Source of the DNA: JBAXTE01 sp963556065
GTDB lineage: Bacteria > Bacteroidota > Bacteroidia > Bacteroidales > WCHB1-69
DNA length: 64,000 bases
Reading direction: 5' to 3'
Assembly: GCA_963556065.3 (NCBI GenBank)
Contig: CAUVYH020000009.1
Span: forward strand, 1 to 64,000
Part shown: one piece after another, positions 47,601-53,600 of the stretch
How the letters are laid out: the number at the start of each line of letters is the position of its first letter
Position numbering within the stretch: position 1 is the stretch's first letter
Notes under the pieces: generated by a model
What the model saw: only the letters and a program-made list of their open reading frames with translations
Told to the model about the DNA's origin: nothing
Databases searched by the model: none
Made by a program: the position numbers and the translations under genes

Positions 47601-50600
47601 GCCAACGCGACCGACCCGGGGGCTCCGGCGAGCATCACGGATGCGTGCGGCAGGACACTGATCCCTGTATTGGTCGGCTCAACAGCAACTCCGGATCCGA
47701 TCACGTGCAACGGCACTGTGGTGTGGACCTACAGATATACGGCTTGCGACGGGACGACGGCTGACTGGACGCACACCTATACGGTGACGATGGCAGGCGG
47801 ACTGACACCCCCGGCCAACACGACGGCAACGGTAGCCTGTCCGGCCAACGCGACCGATCCGGGGGCTCCGGCAACCATCACCGATGCGTGTGGAAGGACT
47901 TTGACTCCGGTTCTCGTGGGTTCCGTCTCCACCCCAAGTCCGATCACGTGCAACGGCACTGTGGTGTGGACCTACCGGTATACGGCTTGTGACGGGACGA
48001 CGGCTGACTGGACCCATACCTATACGGTGACGATGGCGGGCGGGCTGACACCCCCGGCCAACACGACGGCAACGGTAAGCTGTCCGGCCAACGCGACCGA
48101 TCCGGGCGCTCCGGCGAGCATCACGGATGCCTGTGGAAGAAGCTTAACTCCGGTATTGGTCGGCTCAACAGCAACTCCGGATCCGATCACGTGCAACGGC
48201 ACTGTGGTGTGGACCTACCGGTACACGGCCTGCGACGGGACGACGGCTGACTGGACCCATACCTATACGGTGACGATGGCGGGCGGGCTGACACCCCCGG
48301 CCAACACGACGGCAACGGTAAGCTGTCCGGCCAACGCGACCGATCCGGGCGCTCCGGCGAGCATCACGGATGCCTGTGGAAGAAGCTTAACTCCGGTATT
48401 GGTCGGCTCAACAGCAACTCCGGATCCGATCACGTGCAACGGCACTGTGGTGTGGACCTACCGGTACACGGCCTGCGACGGCACTACAGCCGACTGGACA
48501 CATACCTATACGGTCACGATGGCGGGCGGGCTGACGCCACCGGCCAACACGACGGCAACGGTAGCCTGTCCGGCCAATGCAACCGATCCGGGCGCTCCGG
48601 CAACCATCACCGATGCGTGTGGAAGGACTTTGACTCCAGTATTGATCGGCTCCGTCTCCACCCCAAGTCCGATCACGTGCAACGGCACTGTGGTGTGGAC
48701 GTATAGATACACGGCTTGCGACGGGACGACGGCTGACTGGACACATACCTATACGGTCACGATGGCGGGCGGGCTGACACCCCCGGCCAACACGACGGCA
48801 ACGGTGAACTGTCCGGCCAACGCGACCGATCCGGGGGCTCCGGCGAGCATCACGGATGCCTGTGGAAGAAGCTTAACTCCGGTATTGGTCGGCTCAACAG
48901 CAACTCCGGATCCGATCACGTGCAACGGCACTGTGGTGTGGACCTACCGGTATACGGCCTGCGACGGGACGACGGCTGACTGGACACATACCTATACGGT
49001 CACCATGGCGGGCGGACTGACGCCACCGGCCAACACGACGGCAACGGTGAACTGTCCTGCCAACGCGACCGATCCGGGTGTTCCGGCAACCATCACCGAT
49101 GCGTGTGGAAGGACTTTGACTCCGGTTCTCGTGGGTTCCGTCTCCACCCCAAGTCCGATCACGTGCAACGGCACTGTGGTCTGGACCTACCGGTATACGG
49201 CTTGTGACGGGACGACGGCTGACTGGACCCATACCTATACGGTGACGATGGCGGGCGGACTGACGCCACCGGCCAACACGACGGCAACGGTGAACTGTCC
49301 GGCCAACGCGACCGATCCGGGTGTTCCGGCAACCATCACCGATGCGTGTGGAAGGACTTTGACTCCGATTCTCGTGGGTTCCGTCTCCACCCCAAGTCCG
49401 ATCACGTGCAACGGCACTGTGGTGTGGACCTACCGGTACACGGCTTGCGACGGGACGACCGCCGACTGGACACATACCTATACGGTGACGATGTCGGGCG
49501 GGCTGACGCCACCGGCCAACATGACGGCAACGGTGAACTGTCCGGCCAACGCGACCGATCCGGGGGCTCCGGCGAGCATCACGGATGCCTGTGGAAGAAG
49601 CTTAACTCCGGTATTGGTCGGCTCAACAGCAACTCCGGATCCGATCACGTGCAACGGCACTGTGGTGTGGACGTATAGATACACGGCCTGCGACGGGACT
49701 ACGGCAGATTGGACGCACACCTATACGGTCACGATGGCAGGCGGACTGACACCCCCGGCCAACACGACGGCAACGGTGAACTGTCCGGCCAACGCGACCG
49801 ATCCTGGCGCTCCGGCAACCATCACCGATGCGTGTGGAAGGACTTTGACTCCAGTTCTCGTGGGTTCCGTCTCCACCCCAAGTCCGATCACGTGCAACGG
49901 CACTGTGGTTTGGACATATAGATACACGGCTTGCGACGGGACGACGGCTGACTGGACACATACCTATACGGTGACGATGGCAGGCGGACTGACACCCCCG
50001 GCCAACACGACGGCAACGGTGAACTGTCCGGCCAACGCGACCGATCCTGGCGCTCCGGCAACCATCACCGATGCGTGTGGAAGGACTTTGACTCCGGTTC
50101 TCGTGGGTTCCGTCTCCACCCCAAGTCCGATCACGTGCAACGGCACTGTGGTGTGGACGTATAGATACACGGCTTGCGACGGGATCACCGCCGACTGGAC
50201 GCATACCTACACGGTGACGATGTCGGGCGGACTGACACCCCCGGCCAACACGACGGCAACGGTGAACTGTCCTGCCAACGCGACCGATCCGGGTGTTCCG
50301 GCAACCATCACCGATGCGTGTGGAAGGACTTTGACTCCGGTTCTCGTGGGTTCCGTCTCCACCCCAAGTCCGATCACGTGCAACGGCACTGTGGTGTGGA
50401 CCTACCGGTACACGGCCTGCGACGGCACTACGGCAGATTGGACGCACACCTATACGGTCACGATGGCGGGCGGGCTGACGCCACCGGCCAACACGACGGC
50501 AACGGTAGCCTGTCCGGCCAATGCAACCGATCCGGGCGCTCCGGCAACCATCACCGATGCGTGTGGAAGGACTTTGACTCCAGTATTGATCGGCTCCGTC

Positions 50601-53600
50601 TCCACCCCAAGTCCGATCACGTGCAACGGCACTGTGGTTTGGACATATAGATACACGGCTTGCGACGGGACGACGGCTGACTGGACACATACCTATACGG
50701 TCACGATGGCGGGCGGACTGACACCCCCGGCCAACACGACGGCAACGGTGAACTGTCCGGCCAACGCGACCGATCCGGGGGCTCCGGCGAGCATCACGGA
50801 TGCCTGTGGAAGAAGCTTAACTCCGGTATTGGTCGGCTCAACAGCAACTCCGGATCCGATCACGTGCAACGGCACTGTGGTGTGGACCTACCGGTACACG
50901 GCCTGCGACGGCACTACAGCCGACTGGACACATACCTATACGGTCACGATGGCGGGCGGGCTGACGCCACCGGCCAACACGACGGCAACGGTAGCCTGTC
51001 CGGCCAATGCAACCGATCCGGGGGCTCCGGCAACCATCACCGATGCGTGTGGAAGGACTTTGACTCCGGTTCTCGTGGGTTCCGTCTCCACCCCAAGTCC
51101 GATCACGTGCAACGGCACTGTGGTTTGGACATATAGATACACGGCTTGCGACGGGACGACGGCTGACTGGACACATACCTATACGGTCACGATGGCGGGC
51201 GGACTGACACCCCCGGCCAACACGACGGCAACGGTGAACTGTCCGGCCAACGCGACCGATCCGGGGGCTCCGGCGAGCATCACGGATGCCTGTGGAAGAA
51301 GCTTAACTCCGGTATTGGTCGGCTCAACAGCAACTCCGGATCCGATCACGTGCAACGGCACTGTGGTGTGGACCTACCGGTACACGGCCTGCGACGGCAC
51401 TACAGCCGACTGGACACATACCTATACGGTCACGATGGCGGGCGGGCTGACGCCACCGGCCAACACGACGGCAACGGTAGCCTGTCCGGCCAATGCAACC
51501 GATCCGGGCGCTCCGGCAACCATCACCGATGCGTGTGGAAGGACTTTGACTCCAGTATTGATCGGCTCCGTCTCCACCCCAAGTCCGATCACGTGCAACG
51601 GCACTGTGGTGTGGACGTATAGATACACGGCTTGCGACGGGACGACGGCTGACTGGACACATACCTATACGGTGACGATGGCAGGCGGACTGACACCCCC
51701 GGCCAACACGACGGCAACGGTAAGCTGTCCGGCCAACGCGACCGATCCGGGGGCTCCGGCGAGCATCACGGATGCGTGCGGCAGGACACTGATCCCTGTA
51801 TTGGTCGGCTCAACAGCAACTCCGGATCCGATCACGTGCAACGGCACTGTGGTGTGGACCTACCGGTACACGGCCTGCGACGGCACTACAGCCGACTGGA
51901 CACATACCTATACGGTCACGATGGCGGGCGGGCTGACGCCACCGGCCAACACGACGGCAACGGTAGCCTGTCCTGCCAACGCGACCGATCCGGGTGTTCC
52001 GGCAACCATCACCGATGCGTGTGGAAGGACCTTGACTCCGATTCTCGTGGGTTCCGTCTCCACCCCAAGTCCGATCACGTGCAACGGCACTGTGGTGTGG
52101 ACCTACAGATATACGGCTTGCGACGGGACGACCGCCGACTGGACACATACCTATACGGTGACGATGTCGGGCGGGCTGACACCCCCGGCCAACACGACGG
52201 CAACGGTGGACTGTCCGGCCAATGCAACCGATCCGGGCGCTCCGGCAACCATTACCGATGCGTGTGGAAGGACTTTGACTCCGGTTCTCGTGGGTTCCGT
52301 CTCCACCCCAAGTCCGATCACGTGCAACGGCACTGTGGTGTGGACCTACAGATATACGGCTTGCGACGGGACGACCGCCGACTGGACACATACCTATACG
52401 GTGACGATGTCGGGCGGGCTGACACCCCCGGCCAACACGACGGCAACGGTGGACTGTCCGGCCAATGCAACCGATCCGGGCGCTCCGGCAACCATTACCG
52501 ATGCGTGTGGAAGGACATTGACTCCAGTTCTCGTGGGTTCCGTCTCCACCCCAAGTCCGATCACGTGCAACGGCACTGTGGTGTGGACCTACCGGTACAC
52601 GGCCTGCGACGGGACGACGGCTGACTGGACACATACCTATACGGTGACGATGTCGGGCGGGCTGACACCCCCGGCCAACACGACGGCAACGGTGGACTGT
52701 CCGGCCAATGCAACCGATCCGGGCGCTCCGGCAACCATTACCGATGCGTGTGGAAGGACATTGACTCCAGTTCTCGTGGGTTCCGTCTCCACCCCAAGTC
52801 CGATCACGTGCAACGGCACTGTGGTGTGGACCTACCGGTACACGGCCTGCGACGGGACGACGGCTGACTGGACACATACCTACACGGTGACGATGGCGGG
52901 CGGGCTGACACCCCCGGCCAACACGACGGCAACGGTGAACTGTCCGTCCAACGCGACCGATCCTGGCGCTCCGGCAACCATCACCGATGCGTGTGGAAGG
53001 ACTTTGACTCCGGTTCTCGTGGGTTCCGTCTCCACCCCAAGTCCGATCACGTGCAACGGCACTGTGGTGTGGACCTACCGGTACACGGCCTGCGACGGGA
53101 CGACGGCTGACTGGACCCATACCTATACCGTCACGATGGCGGGCGGGCTGACGCCACCGGCCAACACGACGGCAACGGTAGCCTGTCCGGCCAATGCCAC
53201 CGATCCGGGTGCCCCGGCAACCATCACGGATGCGTGCGGGCGGACATTGACTCCAGTTCTCGTGGGTTCCGTCTCCACCCCAGGTTCGATCACGTGCAAC
53301 GGCACTGTGGTGTGGACCTACCGGTACACGGCCTGCGACGGCACTACAGCCGACTGGACCCATACCTACACGGTCACGATGTCGGGCGGGCTGACGCCAC
53401 CGGCCAACATGACGGCAACGGTGGACTGTCCGGCCAATGCCACCGATCCGGGTGCCCCGGCAACCATCACCGATGCGTGTGGAAGGACATTGACTCCAGT
53501 TCTCGTGGGTTCCGTCTCCACCCCAAGTCCGATCACGTGCAACGGCACTGTGGTGTGGACCTACCGGTACACGGCCTGCGACGGGACGACGGCTGACTGG